From: Mangifera indica | Taxonomy: Eukaryota > Streptophyta > Magnoliopsida > Sapindales > Anacardiaceae | Direction: 5' to 3' | Length of the DNA: 64,000 nt | Assembly (NCBI RefSeq): GCF_011075055.1 | Contig: NC_058152.1 | Location: 8,680,001-8,744,000, forward strand | In this document: positions 1 through 13,368 of the stretch, piece after piece | Position numbering within the stretch: position 1 is the stretch's first letter | How the letters are laid out: each line of letters begins with the position of its first letter | Notes under the pieces: generated by a model | Databases searched by the model: none | What the model was told of the DNA's origin: nothing | What the model saw: the letters and a program-made list of their open reading frames with translations, nothing else | Made by a program: the position numbers and the translations under genes

Positions 1-394
1 AGAAAATTAGATTCAGTATGATAATGGTAAGTAGTTCACATTCAGAGAGGGTCAAATCCTCAACATTTAGCTACACTAAGACTAAGAAAATATTGAGTAA
101 AAGGTGTATGACATATTTTGTGCATATTATTCTAAAACTTTAAAGACATCAAAACCTCTACTGAACCTCTAGAGGTTGAATCTACCAAAGTTTGAAAACT
201 ACACATTATGTTTCAGTTTCAATCTGATGCCTCTAATCCACTCCTAATTCACAAAATAAATTAATCAACTCATTTAATCACAAAATATATCACAAAACTA
301 AATATAAAGGAATAAAAAAATATTAAACATTTAGCACCTATCATACATGGTTTAGAAATCAATCAAGATCATTTCAGGCATAAAAGATACTTCA

Positions 395-3300
395 GTGGTG
401 TAAGAGTTTTCAGATGTATTCCCTGACAGCCTTTCAAGATTAGTATCAGAAAGAGATGTAAAGTTTACTATTGAGTTAGCTCGAGAACAACACTAATTTC
501 TAAAGCCCCATTATAGACTAACGCTAGCCAAATTGTAGGAATTAAAGAAACAATTATAGGAATTACTTGATATTGGGATAATCAGACTAAGCCATTTACC
601 ACAGGGTGCACCAATCCTTTTTGTAAAGAAGAAAGATGGATCGATGAAGATATGTATTGACTATAAAGAGTTGAATAAGGCTAGAATGAAGAATAGGTAC
701 CCACTCATGAGAATTGATGATTTATTTGACCAGCTCAATGGTGCTTTAGTATTTTCTAAGATAGATCTAAGGTCAAAGTATTACTAAGTCAGAGTTATAA
801 AGTAGCATATACCTAAAACTGCCTTTAGAACCAGATATGGGCATTATAAGTTTGTGGTCATACCATTCGAATTGACTAATGCCTTAATAGTATTTATGGA
901 CCTCATGAATGAAGTGTTCCAAGATTGTTTGGATAAGTTCTTTATGGTGTTTATCAATGACATCTTAGTTGACTCTAGAACTCAAGAAGAGCATGAGCAG
1001 TACTTGAGATTTGTACTCCAAAGACTAAGAGAGAAGCAGTTGTTTGCAAAGTTCTCTAAATGTTAGTTCTAGCTAGATAAAGTAGCATTTTTGGGTCATG
1101 TGGTTTCAGTAAATGGCATATTAGTAGACCTCAATAAAATTAAGATAATGCTAGAGTGACAAAGGCCTAAGGTAACTAAGAAAGTAAAAAGTTTTCTAGG
1201 ATTGGTAGACCATTATAGATATTTTGTTGACGAATTTGCTAAGTTAGCTTGACTCCTTATAGAGTTGACATGTAGAAAGATTCCTTTCAAATGGTTAGAA
1301 GCCCGTGAGTAAAGTTTCCAAGAATCGAAGAAAAGATTAACTTAGCGCCTACCTTTGCCTTGCTAGAGTAAGTGAGGACTATGAGTTATATATAGGTGCC
1401 TCACATCAAGGATTAGGAGCAAAATTGGTGCAAAAAGGGAAGGTAATAACTTACGTTCCCTATCAGCTAAAAGAGTATGAGGCCAAATACCTCACTCATG
1501 ACCTTAAGTTAGTAATAGTGGTGTTTGCACTTAAGATATGACAACACTATCTATATAGGGTAAAGAGTAATATCTACATAAATCATAAGAGCCTAAGATA
1601 TTTCTTCTTTCAAAAGGAACTAAACATGAGACAAATACAGTGGTTAGAATTGGTAAAGGACTATGATTACGACATTAAGTACCATCTGGATAAAGCTAAT
1701 ATCGTTACAAATGCCTTTAGCAGGAAAATGTTCCTATCACAAATTACCACTCATCGTGAGTTACAACAAGAATTGGTAAGAGAGCAGATTGATATTATCA
1801 TTAGGCAGTTGACAGGGCTCTAGATCCAATTAACCCTTTTGGATGAGATCTGTGTAACACAAACTTTAGATAAGGGATGTCTACAAATCAGGCAAAAGAT
1901 AACTAAAAATGTTAAAACTAAGTTTAGTATGGTAGAAGACATCTTGAGGTTTTTAGGGAGGATAAATATTCCTTGAAAGCAAAGTTTGAAAGATAAGGTC
2001 TTTGTAGAGGTGCACAGTTCCCTTTACACAACCTACCCTAAGAGTGTAAAGATGTATCCGGATCTGAGCAAGATGTTTTCGTGTCTAAGAATGAAGAAAG
2101 ACATTACAAATTTTATGGCTAAGTGTCTTGTTTGTTAACAAGTTAAGGCTGAACATTAGAGGTCATTTAGACTTTTGTAACCTCTTAATATCCCTGAGTG
2201 GAAGTAGGAACACATACTAATGGATATCATGGTTGGATTGTCGTGGTTGCATTATGGGCCATAGTTGATCAGTTGATCAAGTTAACATATTTCATAGCAA
2301 TCAAAGACACCATGAGTACAAATTAGCTAGGTTAAATCTATGTGAGAGAGATTATCAGACTTTATGAAGTACCTAGAACGATAGTATCAAACTGAGACAC
2401 TAGATTTGTCTTAGCATTTTGACAGAGTATACAAAAGTTCTTGGGTACAAGATTGGCATTTAACATAGTATATCACCCCCAAATCGATGACAAACTGAGA
2501 GAGTCAATCAGGTAATCGAAGACATGTTAAGGGTTTGTTGCTTGGCTAGAGAAATGAGTTAGATAGATGTATTGCCATTGATGAAGTTTGCTTACAATAA
2601 TAGTTAGGCCAAATGACTATTTCCTACCTAAGGTATGCTATTTTCTCAAGTTTTCCTCCGTTAACTTTGAAAATCCCATTTACCCACCTATGAGTTGTTA
2701 AAATTAACGGTTTAAAAGATAAAATCATTATTTTATCTATAATATTAAAAGTAAATTAAAATTTAATCTAGTTTTCCTTCTAACCCCTAAAAACTAATCA
2801 TTTCCCTTTGGGCCAAGTTTTAAAAAATAGTATTCCCCCCCTAGGGTTTAGTTTTCAATCCTCTATGCCTAATTTGATGCCATTATCGATGATAAAGCTT
2901 TCTCGATGCACCACCATGTTCTAACGGCCTCTTTTCCCTTCTTTGGAATGTCGATTAAATTAGATCCGACGTTGGAGAGCTTCGTCGAGAACTTTGAGAT
3001 AATAGTATACTTTGGGTGGGAAATAGTCCTTTGGCCCTAATAATTATTAGGCAACCATTAAGATGACTCCTTTTGAAGCTTTGTATGGCAAGAAATGTAG
3101 ATCATCATTGCATTGGGATGAGACATGAGAGATAGATGCTTTAGCTTAGTCATTAGGACCCGAGCTGACCTAGAGGATGATTGAGGACGTGAAAATGATT
3201 AGAGAGAGGATAAGGCAAGCTTAAGATCATCAAAAGAGTTACATAGATTAAAAGAGACATGATCTTGAGTTTCAGGTAGGTAATAAGGTGTTCGTTAGAG

Positions 3301-3700
3301 TAGCCACCTACAGGCATGTTATGAGATTTGATAAGAAAGGTAAGTTAGCATCAAGTTTTATGAGACCCTTTAAAGTGTTAGGGCACGTAGGTAAAGTTGT
3401 CTGTTATTTGCATTACTAGCAAGTATGGATCACATTCACAAATGTTCTATATATCAAGTTATGCAAGTATATAAATGATCACATTCATAACATTTTCTAT
3501 ATGTCATTGTACTCAGTGTTGAGGATATCGAGCTCAAGGATAATTTGGTCTACAAGGAACGACCAGTTTAGATTTTAAATGGACAAGTTAAGAAGCTCAG
3601 GCATAAGTAGATTCCTTTGGTAAAAGTTCTTTAAAGGAATTATTGAGTTAAAAAGGTCATATGAGAGGTTGAGCAAGATATGCAATAGAGGTTCTCATAT
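395..3700 (+). pseudogene. Decayed gypsy pol polyprotein (RT, RNase H, integrase) of element A
   Basis: The reading frame can be followed from the start of RT to the end of integrase, but in-frame stops and frameshifts break it throughout. The longest open pieces are only 65-70 codons (854-1066 and 1626-1823). RT landmarks are visible: the VKKKDGSM region near 625, a KIDLR motif near 760 and the catalytic box at about 945-965. That box reads FINDIL, so one of the two catalytic aspartates is now Asn. RNase H ends with a Y-K-S-N-I-Y-I-N-H-K-S-L-like stretch near 1560-1595, and the integrase zinc region near 2010-2150 has lost several ligands. It encodes no working enzyme. The integrase is split at 2607-3040 by a transposon. 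Confidence 0.85.
2607..3040. mobile_element. Mutator-like non-autonomous element, copy 1 (in gypsy A integrase)
   Basis: The ends are inverted: the left end begins GGCCAAATGACTATTTCC and the right end reads GGAAATAGTCCTTTGGCC-like. The same termini and interior occur at 32673-33337 and 51525-52437. Integrase coding sequence continues on both sides (an AATAATAG/TTAGGCAACC junction), so this is an insertion. Flanking sequences TAATAGTTA (2598-2606) and TAATTATTA (3041-3049) match at 7 of 9 positions, a decayed 9-bp duplication. The right edge is uncertain by about 3 bases. The shared block TTCCCCCCCTAGGGTTTAG lies near 2835-2855. There is no transposase; it would depend on a Mutator-type enzyme in trans (inference). 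Confidence 0.75.
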
Positions 3701-3747
3701 CTATTCGAATGAATTTAGAGGACGAAATTCATTTTAAGAGGGAAGAT

Positions 3748-5599
3748 TGTAACACCCACAGGAAAGTCCAAGAGCATTACAATCTTTTCTTAGTTTTAAA
3801 TTCAATGATTTCTTTGGATTCTAGTAGTACACGTCTATGTACAGAGATGTACACGACCATGTATGGTCAGTAGAAAGTCAATAAAGGGATTATATTTTAA
3901 TCATGGCAAAATAGAAAATTACCTTAGTTATGTAACTAGACACACGATCTTGTATAATCCATTCGTGTATGATCCATACACGTCCGTGTATCGCATCTTG
4001 AAGATAAAAATAAAATGGTATCAACCCTAACTCATACATATTCTTTTACTTCCCAACTGCTCAAAAAGTAAGAGAGTGTGAGAGAGAAGTCTATGACCAT
4101 TAGAGAAGTCGCCATGGATCATTAAATCACCATAGTCATGCTAGAAAGACATTTTCACCAAAATCTAGGTAAGTGGAATGGCTTTCCTTGTTGGATCACG
4201 ATTTTTACAAAGTCCTTTTATGTTAAATACATAATCTATGGTGATTTAAATGTGATTTCAATAGAACAAGTTATAAGCATGCTTATTTTCTGAATTGTAT
4301 GATGAATATATGTCTTGGCTTGTAAAGAACTTTGTTTTTTTAGATTTGATGCCATGAGATTTCATGTATGTGTATTAGGGTTAAAAAGATAGTGAAAATA
4401 ATATGTTTATGATGTTTAAAAACTATTGTGGTGTATTGTCTATGCGTGTATCATCAATATCATAATCGAAAAGGTGTAAAAACCATAAGATGCAAATTTT
4501 AAATTGTGACATACAATCATGTATGGCCTCATACACATCCGTGTGTCATTCTAGAATTTTGAAAACCCAAGGATTTTTCACTCGTTCTATGGGAGAAATA
4601 CATAGTCATGCGGTATGGGACACATGCCAGTGTATGGCTTTTCAAAAATGAACAATGTGCACCAGAAGACATAGTTCGTACTCGTGGATTCAAGTACATA
4701 AAAATGTGTTTAGGTCAACTCCCCATATGCATTTGCTCTATACATAATCCTGTGTTGAGTGTCATACTTCATGTATATGGTTCAAGGGGCACGGGGATAT
4801 AGGTTGAAAAGCACACGACCGTGTATGCCTAGACAAAGTAAAAAGATGATTATACCCTTAAGCTATATGCATAAAAGGGGAGAGTTATATAGGAAGAGTA
4901 ATGAGCCAATAGAGAATTCAAGAAAGACATAGATTAGGTGTCCGACTATATGGATGATGACATAAACTCAGATCAAGTTAAATCCAAGTCGAAAAGTCAG
5001 TAACCTTATAGCTAGTATCATACAATTAGATAGTCATCAACTATGTACATAAGTGAGGATATTTGTGAGAGCAATAAGACTGGATATCTATGAGACACAT
5101 CATGCACTCAACGCCAAGGTGCATAGCCATCTAATTCAAATTAGGTATGCATATAAGAACATGGCTTTTAGATATTTCTCAAGTGATCAGTGGAATGCAC
5201 CACATATGTACTTGAGGTACTCTTCAAATGGTTAGTCAATAGTTCTTATTAGCTTTTATGGTAAGGGAAGAAACTCCTAGCACAAATTTCCCTATGTGAT
5301 CAAGGTGTCCCAGTTAGATAGCCTAATAGGTTGTTTGACATGTGCGTGAGGCATATTAGTAGTTGTCACTAGGGTATCAGATATGCAGCTTAGGTCTTTG
5401 CAATTTTGCAGATGATCTATGTTAGGGCACCGAGGTACCATAGTCTGATAACATTTAGCTTACAAACAGAATACGAGTTTTACTACCAGATAATTTTAAT
5501 ATCCAGGGATACTGAAAGGTTTCCACTTACTTAGTTTTACTCACACATTTTTATTTGTATGTTTTGTAGGTAAAGTTAAGAAATGGGCAAGTGGGGATC
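3748..5599 (+). repeat. 3' LTR (partial) of gypsy element A
   Basis: It starts with TGTAACACCC directly after a purine-rich tract and the end of integrase, the usual gypsy arrangement. It is non-coding and contains several copies of a short motif pairing CACGACC with CGTGTATG (near 3830, 3945, 3975, 4505, 4640 and 4815). The same motif recurs in the LTR-like pieces of element C. Short open frames here (4608-4802, 5053-5235) have no recognisable domain. The right end is cut at 5599 by element B; sequence after 14988 may be its continuation, which I could not confirm. Confidence 0.7.
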
Positions 5600-5766
5600 T
5601 GTAATGCCCTCAGGTGCATTTTAGAGGCATTTATGTCTTTTAGCCTTGCTTTGAGACATTTTCAGTTTTAAATATATATGTTCAAATGTATATGTGTTTT
5701 TATATATATATACACACAAAGCAATTACAAAAAGAAAAAAAAAATAAAACACAAAGATATATATGT

Positions 5767-5891
<125 letters not shown>

Positions 5892-6399
5892 TCTAAAGAA
5901 AGAAAAAGTCAATAAAGGCAACTCCTACCTTTGTTTATCACCTTCTCTGTCCATTCCAAAGAAAGGCAGCCTTCTTCATATTTTTTCTTTGTTTTTTGAA
6001 GAAAAATGAAGGATTTGAAGGAGTTTTGGAAGACAAGTAAGGAAAGAAAATAAAATGAAGCATTTTAGAAGCCTTGGTAACCAAATGATCTTTTTCTTTC
6101 CCCTTTTCCTATGTTTATATATATTGAATGCATGTTATATGAATATGTTAGTATGTTTTGGTGTTGATTTAAGATAATTTTGGTGATAAAGGAAACAAGA
6201 CAAGGAAAATGAAGCCAACTTGCAAAGATTGGCTTGAAATAAGGTAAGGGGTATCATCCTTGATATGTTGCATGTTTTAGGCTTTTGGTTTCTTGGATCT
6301 ATGTTATAAATGATGATTTTGAAGTTGAGAAATGTTGTTTTGCCATTTGGGATGTCTATGTGTGTGATTTTGTTCATGGTAGAAATTGCATAATATTTA

Positions 6400-6975
6400 C
6401 AGTTTTTACCACTGAGTTCATCTCATGTTTTGACTATCTTATCTAAGGATGTATGAGTTCTATTATATCTTGTTGGAAAGCTCTTTGAATCCTCTTTCCA
6501 ATTATATATAGCTTGTATGCATTAGAGAGCATTGAAACTGTTAAATATTGTATGAACCAAAAGGACTGCTTTACCAAATAAACAGAGGAGGCAGTTTTTG
6601 CCACTAACTTCATCTCACATTTTGACTATCTTATCTAAGGATTTATGAGTGCTATTATATCTTTTTGGAAAGTTCTTGGAATTCTCTTTTTAGTGATATA
6701 TAGCTTGTATGAATTGGGGATCATTTGGACTATTAAATATTGTATGAACCATAAGGACTGTTTTACCAAATAAATAGAGGAGACAGTTTTTGCCACTGAT
6801 TTCATCTCATGTTTTGACTGCCTTATCTAATGAACTATAAGTGCTATTATAGCTTTTTGGAAAGCTATTTGAATACTCTTTTCAACGATATATAACTTGT
6901 ATGAATTAGAAACCGTTTGGACTGTGAAATTGTATGAAAACGAGGGCTGCCCTATCAAATGAATAGGGTTATGAA
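6400..6975 (+). repeat. Three tandem 192-bp units in 5' LTR of gypsy B
   Basis: Units begin with CAGTTTTT at 6400, 6592 and 6784, an exact 192-base period. Each carries a conserved core around GAAAGCTCTTTGAAT. In the first unit TTGGAAAG (6473-6480) can pair with CTTTCCAA (6494-6501). The third unit is the most diverged at its end. The same three-unit array is present in the 3' LTR. Confidence 0.92.
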
Positions 6976-6991
6976 TAGTATTTCACAATTT

Positions 6992-7068
6992 TGGAAAAGA
7001 AAAGAAAGGAAAGGAAAGGAAAGAAATGAGAGAAAAAAGAAAAGAAGAATAAAAGCAAGAAAAGGAAT
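6992..7068 (+). repeat. Polypurine tract (GA-rich) in 5' LTR of gypsy B
   Basis: Nearly 80 bases made almost entirely of A and G, mostly GGAAA-type steps. The matching tract in the 3' LTR is 13962-14047. It could form unusual DNA structure, but no function is shown. Confidence 0.85.
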
Positions 7069-7208
7069 TTGGGGCTCAAGATTCAAGGGTCATCCAAGAG
7101 TAATGTCTGATGAGTTATGAATAAATTTATATGGAAGCAAAATTAGTAAGATATAAGACCCGCATGCATGCTATAAACTATGAGGGGGCACTTTACACTA
7201 CACCACCC

Positions 7209-7300
7209 GCAGTAGGGCACGTCTGCAGTAGGACACATCCGTAGTAGGACATAGACCCTCAGTAAGGTCTGGTCGTAGTAAAGCATACTCGTAGTAGAGT
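7209..7300 (+). repeat. Minisatellite of GTAGTAGGACAC-type units in 5' LTR of gypsy B
   Basis: About five imperfect units of roughly 18 bases built around CGTAGTAGGACAC. The array in the 3' LTR (14188-14310) has more units, so copy number has changed since insertion or during reverse transcription. Confidence 0.85.
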
Positions 7301-7890
7301 TCAATTCATATTAAAAAATGGTGTAGTGAAAGAAAAAAAGAGAGCTCGAGCTTAGAAAAGTGCCAAATCCCTATAGTCAGCTTCCAGAAAGTATCAAATA
7401 AACACTAGATTGGACAAAGTATGACCCAAATAGTAAAGCATGAACTAGATTATCCCTTCGATTTCTTATAAGGGTTATGAGTGAGGTTGAGTCTCGAGAG
7501 TGAATTAGAACAAGAAAGGAAAGAGTTTACTTAATTCTTTCCCCTTACTGAGTGTTCTTATCACTCACTTCCCTTTCTTTCATGATTGCATGTACAAGTG
7601 ATCGCGGTAGCTGCGAGGCAAGGTTAGGTCAGCGTAGGTAGATCCGACTGGAGTAAGGTATCTCTGGTTTATATTACATGCATACAGTGACATGTTCTTG
7701 TTGACTTTTGACTTTTTGAGATTATGGCACAGTTGTATATGATTACTCCCTATTTTCAGATGCTTTTAGATGAGTTTTCATATGAGTATATACATCTTTT
7801 GTTTACTTCCAGATTTTCAATTCTCTTCGGATATTAATTCGTAACATTTCTCCTTCGGTGGGTAGTACTTCTAGGGAGGGATGTTACAGT

Positions 7891-7902
7891 TGGTATCAGA
7901 GC
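7891..7902 (+). other. Primer binding site, tRNA-iMet type, of gypsy B
   Basis: TGGTATCAGAGC lies two bases after the 5' LTR. It is complementary to the 3' end of plant initiator methionine tRNA and is where minus-strand DNA synthesis would start. Confidence 0.95.
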
Positions 7903-8076
7903 ATGATTTTAGGAACCCAAAAGATGTTTTCTAAAACAAAATGGAGTAATCAAAGTAACATAGAGATGGAATACTCTCCAGCCATGCTAACCAGCCTCGT
8001 AGCCGATCACTGTAAGATAAGTTTTTACTTATACCTGCTGAGTTTTATGAAACTAATGTGTTCATTTTCAGGACCT

Positions 8077-11000
8077 ATGAGTCAAACACTAGTAGATCCC
8101 TCTCAGAGGAGCTAGAGTGAAGGAGTAGCCCCCTAGGTACTCTAGGGGGCACTCAATGCACATGATGTGCGAGGGATTTTCAAAGAGATGATGAGAGAGC
8201 ACAGAGGTGCTCCTACACAAGGAAGTGAGACAACGCATATGCCACCAACTCAGGGACATGATATGAGAGAGGTTACTTCAGCATCTACAGTAGCCCTAGT
8301 GAGGACTCAGTTGCATCCTATTTTTAACCTCCTTAGCATGCACCAACCTCAAAAATTTGATGGTCCAAAGGACCCAATAGCAACTGAAGAATGGTTGGAA
8401 TTTGTAGAGAATGCAATGGCCCTGTTTGACATGACCGACCAAGAGAGAGTTAGATATGCCACCTATCTTTTCAAGTCAAGGGCAAGAATATGGTAGAACT
8501 TAGTCAGGGAGACGATCAATGTCTCAGAGATGACATGGTTGAGTTCAGACATCGATTTGAGGCATAGTACAAGGGCGCTGATGTTACTTATATTAGGACC
8601 CAAGAGTTCATTAATTTAGTGCAGGGGACAGATTCTGTAAAAGAATATTCCATGAAGTTTAATCAATTGTCCCAGTATGCCCTTGAGATAGCTAGTACAA
8701 AAATAGAGTGTATACAAAAGTTCATGTACGGGCTAGATCTAGAAATAGCCCGAGATGTTATGACAAAGGCACAGCCACCCAGGACTTATGCAGAGGCCCT
8801 CGATAGAGCTTTGAAGGCAGAGGTTTTTGTGAAGAAGAGGTTTGGTCAGACTACAAAGCAAAAAGTTACACCTCCTACTGTCATGCCAATTCCCCTGGTA
8901 CGTAGTGGTTCAATTTCAATACAAAGAAGCCCTTCTTTAGAGTGAGACAGGAAGGGTAAACGACCTCTCTAGTTTAGAGGCATGAAAAAGAACTAGAAGA
9001 GTGGAAAGAAACAAAGGGGACCTGAGATACTAGTTTGCCAGAAATATAGGAAATAACATAAAGAAAAATGTCTGACAGGCCAGACAGTTTGTTTCAGATG
9101 TCGTCAGCCTGGACATATTGCTCATTTTGTACAGCTGGCCCATGAGAGTAGAGCAGTAGTAGCCTATTAGAGGTGCTACAGCCAAAGTTTATAAACTCAC
9201 CCAGGGCCCAATAGAGGCTAACCCATCAACAGTCATGGGTCAGATTCTCTATCTTGATACTCTTATTTATGTTTTAGTTGATTGTGGGGCTACTCATTGT
9301 TTTGTAGCTAAGAGTTTGCTTGAGAGGTTAAAATTGCAACTTGTTAGAATAGCCCAGAGGATTATGGTCAAGTTGTTTGATGGGGGGTCAGTTATTAGTG
9401 AGATGATGCTGCTAGGACAGAGTATTATGATTCAAGGTCGATAGTTACTGGTGGACCTGATTATGTTCGAAATGCCAGATTTTGACATGATTTTAAGGAT
9501 GGACTTTTTAGAGAGATACGGAGCTGAGATTGATTGTAAAAAGAAGAAAGTGAGATTTAACCTAGATTATGAGATCAATTTGATTTCAATGAGGGTCATA
9601 TTTGGAGTTTGATTATCAGTATGTTAAAAGCTAGTGAAATGTTGAAAAAGAGGTGTACAAGATATTTGGCTCATGTAGTGAGCAAGGTTGAGTCAGGTCT
9701 AATTATTGATGAAACGCCAGTGGTACGTGAGTTTTTAGATGTGTTTCCAAGTGAGCTACCAAGATTAGCTCTCAAGCGAGAGATTGAGTTTAATATAGAG
9801 TTGACACCTAGCATAACACCTATTTCAAGAGCACCCTATTAAATAGCCCCTACCGAGTTACAAGAATTGAAGAAGCAACTTCAAGAGTTATTAGATCATG
9901 GTTTTATCAGACCGAGCCATTCTTCTTGGGGAGCTCCCATCCTATTTGTGAAAAAGAAAGACGAGTCTATGAGGATGTGCATCGATTATAGAGAGCTAAA
10001 TAAAGTCACAATTAAGAATAAGTACCCGTTACCTAGGATTAATGACTTATTTGATCAGTTGAAAGGATCCGTGGTCTTCTCCAAGATAGATTTGAGATCT
10101 GGTTATCACTAGGTGAGAGTGATAGAGAAGGATATACCCAAGACAACTTTCCGAATGAGGTATGGCCATTTTGAGTTTGTAGTGATGTCATTCGGATTGA
10201 CAAATACCCCTACAGTATTTATGGATTTGATGAATAGGGTATTCCACAACTGCCTAGATAAATTTATTGTAATGTTCATTGATAATATCTTTGTGTATTC
10301 TTGTAGTCGAGAGGAGCATGAGCAACACTTGAGGTTTACCCTCCAAAGGTTGAGAGAGAAACAACTGTATGTCAAATTCTCAAAATGTGAATTTTAGCTA
10401 GATAGAGTTATTTTTTTGGGGCATATGATTTCAGTAGAGGGTATATCCATAGATCCCAGTAAGATCGAGACAATAGTTAAATGACAAAGACCAAAGACAG
10501 TCAAGGAGGTTCATAGTTTCTTGGGTTTGGCAGGGTATTATCGAAGGTTTGTGGAGGGATTTGCCAGATTAGCCCGACCTCTTACAACCCTCATAAAGAA
10601 AACAATGTTATTTTAGTGGTCAGATGCTTGTGAGACAAGCTTCAAGAATTGAAAAAAAATTAACTACTGCCTATGTGTTAGCACTTCCAAAAGAAGGAGT
10701 TGAGTGCGATTTATACACTGATGCCTCACACGGTGGTTCAGGAGCAGTATTGATGCAACAAGGCAAGATGATAGCATATGCCTCAAGACAGTTGAAAGAA
10801 TTTGAAACCCGATACCCTACTCATGATTTGGAGTTAGCAATAGTGATTTTTGCTTTAAAAATTTGGAGACACTATTTGTATGGGGTAAGATGTAATATTT
10901 ATACTGATCATAAGAGCCTCAAATATTTCTTCACTCAGAAAGAGCTAAATATGAGACAAAGGCGATGGCTCGAGTTAGTAAAAGACTATGACTGTGATAT

Positions 11001-12575
11001 TAAATACTATCCAGGCAAGGCTAATGTGGTTACAGATGCCCTTAGTAGAAATATGATGATATCACAATTGATGGTCTAGAGAGAAATTTAGAGAGATATA
11101 GACCAAAAGCAAATTGAGCTTGTCATTGAGACCCTCGCCAGATTAGAGATTCAGCCCACTCTCATAGATGAGATTCGAGAAGCTCAGACACAAGATGAAT
11201 GGTCTCAACAGAAAATTCAAAAGGTTCAAGATGGTCTTAAGACAGATTTTCAAGTATCGAATGGAATTCTCAAATTTAGAGATCGAGTATATGTTCCCCA
11301 GATAACTAAATTGAGACATAAAATTCTTATAGAGGCTCATAGTTCTCTTTACACTGTCTACCCTAGGGGTGTAAAAATGTATCAGGATTTAAAAAGACAT
11401 TTTTGGTGGTCAGACATGAAAAAGGATATAGGTGAGTTTGTTACCAGATGTCTCACCTGTCAGCAAATTAAGGATGACCATCAGAGACCTTCAGGGTTAC
11501 TTCAGCCTCTGCCTATTCCAGAATGGAAATAGGAGCATATCTTCATAGACTTCATCAGAAGACTCCCAAGAGTTCATAATGGATATAATGTTATCTGGGT
11601 GATTGTGGATACATTGACCAAGTTAGCTCATTTTTTGCCCATCAAAGATACTACTACCATCGATCATCTAGGGAGATTATTAGATTACATGGGGTACCCA
11701 AGACCATAGTATCTGATCATGATACAAGATTTGTATCAACCTTTTAGAAGAGTCTCCAAAGATCTTTGGATACTAATTTGGCATTTAGTACAGCCTATCA
11801 TCCTCAGACAGATGGACAGACGGAGAGAGTTAATCTTAGAGGACATGTTGAGAGCTTGTTGCCTAGATTATAAAGCTACATGGGTAGAAATGTTACCCTT
11901 GGTGGAGTTTGCTTATAATAATAGCTACTAGGTGACTATTTAGATGACACCTTATGAGGCCTTATATGGTAGGAGGTGTCGTTCTCCTCTTCACTAGGAT
12001 GAGATAGGAGAGAAAGATGTGTTATCCAGATCCCTTAGGCTCGAGTTGACCCAGAAAATGATTGAAGATGTCCAGCTAATCAGGCAGAGAATAAAACAGG
12101 CCTAGGATCGATAGAAAAGCTATGCGGATCATCGATGCCTAGACTTGGAATTTAATGTAGGTGAATTTGTATTTGTAAAGGTTGTTCCATTCAAGCATTT
12201 GATGAGATTCGGAAAGAAGGGAAAGCTAGCTCCCAGATTTATTGGTCCATATGAGATAATTGAGAGAGTTGGTAAAGTGGCTTACAGATTAGCCTTACCA
12301 GCGAGTATGGACCAAATTCATGTTGTATTTCATGTCTCATCGTTAAGGAAATGCCTTGGTGATCATTCCCAGGTTGTGAATACAGATGATATTAAGTTAT
12401 TAGAAAACCTTAGTTATGAAGAAAGACCAATTCAGATGCTTGATAGGAAAATTAAGCAACTAAGGAATCGATAGATTCCTCTAGTAAAGGTTTATGGAGA
12501 AACCAAAAGGTAGAGAAGGTCACCTGGGAAATGGAGCAGACCATGAAAGAGAAGTATCCAAAGTTATTTTTGTGA
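8077..12575 (+). pseudogene. Decayed gag-pol polyprotein of gypsy B
   Basis: The frame opens at ATG 8077 (MSQTLVDPS) but meets stops within 15 codons. Gag is recognisable at about 8330-8870, with a zinc knuckle near 9090-9130 whose last Cys is Val. The protease active site near 9280 reads D-C-G-A-T-H instead of D-S-G. RT spans about 9850-10460; its catalytic box near 10275 is FIDNIF, with the second Asp changed to Asn. RNase H spans about 10640-11060 and keeps its first Asp (YTDASHGG). In the integrase zinc region near 11330-11460 the second His of the pair is Tyr. The integrase core (about 11530-12000) is frameshifted, and a C-terminal chromodomain-like segment ends at 12575. Most stops are TAG where relatives carry Gln or Trp. 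Confidence 0.92.
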
Positions 12576-12779
12576 ATTTCGAAGACGAAATTCTTGTGAG
12601 GGAGGAAGAGTTGTAATACCCTCAGGTGCGTTTTAGAGGCATTTATGTCTTTTAGCCTTGCTTTGAGATATTTCCAGTTTTAAATATATATGTTCAAATA
12701 TATATGTGTTTATATATATATATATACACACAAAGCAATTACAAAAAGAAAAAAAAATAAAACACAAAGATATATATGT

Positions 12780-12781
<2 letters not shown>

Positions 12782-12857
<76 letters not shown>
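12782..12857. repeat. AT dinucleotide microsatellite in 3' LTR of gypsy B
   Basis: About 76 bases of AT, shorter than the 119-base counterpart in the 5' LTR. Confidence 0.97.
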
Positions 12858-12860
<3 letters not shown>

Positions 12861-13368
12861 CTAAAGAAAGAAAAAGTCAAAAAAGGTAACACTTACCTTT
12901 GTTTATCACCTTCTCCATCCATTCCAAAGAAAGGCAGCCTTCTTCATGCTTTTTCTTTGTTTTTTGAAGAAAAATGAAGGATTTGAAGGAGTTTTGGAAG
13001 ACAAGTAAGGAAAGAAAATAAAAGGAAGCACTTTAGAAGCCTTGGTAACCAAATGATCTCTTTCTTTCCCCTTTTCCTATGTTTATATATATTGAATGCA
13101 TGTTATATGAATATGTTAGTATATTTTGGTGTTGATTTAAGGTGATTTTGGTGATAAAGGAAACAAGACAAGGAAAATGAAGCTAACTTGCAAAGATTGG
13201 CTTGAAATAAGGTAAGGGGTATCATCCTTGATATGTTGCATGTTTTAGGCTTTTGGTTTCTTGGATCTATGTTATAAATGATGGTTTTGAATTTGAGAAA
13301 TGTTGTTTTGCCATTTGGGATGTCTATGTGTGTGATTTTGTTCATGGTAGAAAGTTACATAATATTTA

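Larger units (their letters stand above)
1..5599 (+). mobile_element. Ty3/gypsy element A, degenerate, left end outside window
   Basis: This is the 3' part of a plus-strand gypsy retrotransposon. In order it shows a scrap of the protease/RT linker (about 85-130), reverse transcriptase (about 520-1150), RNase H (about 1370-1730), the integrase zinc-binding region (about 2000-2150), the integrase core (about 2200-2610) and the integrase C-terminus (about 3060-3700). A purine-rich tract follows and a 3' LTR starts at 3748. Gene order RT-RNaseH-INT places it in Ty3/gypsy, and its protein resembles element B at 5600-14982. A Mutator-like element interrupts the integrase at 2607-3040. The LTR stops where element B begins at 5600, so B probably inserted into it. 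About 265 bases at 130-395 are AT-rich and match no part of the polyprotein. Confidence 0.85.

Noticed and set aside
6135..6377. Minus-strand 80-codon frame, repeated at 13103-13345
   Set aside because: Conserved only because the two LTRs are copies of each other; antisense to the LTR and with no domain.
7209..7300. CRISPR-like array of short direct repeats
   Set aside because: Units are contiguous and imperfect, with no unique spacers, in a plant LTR; it is a minisatellite.
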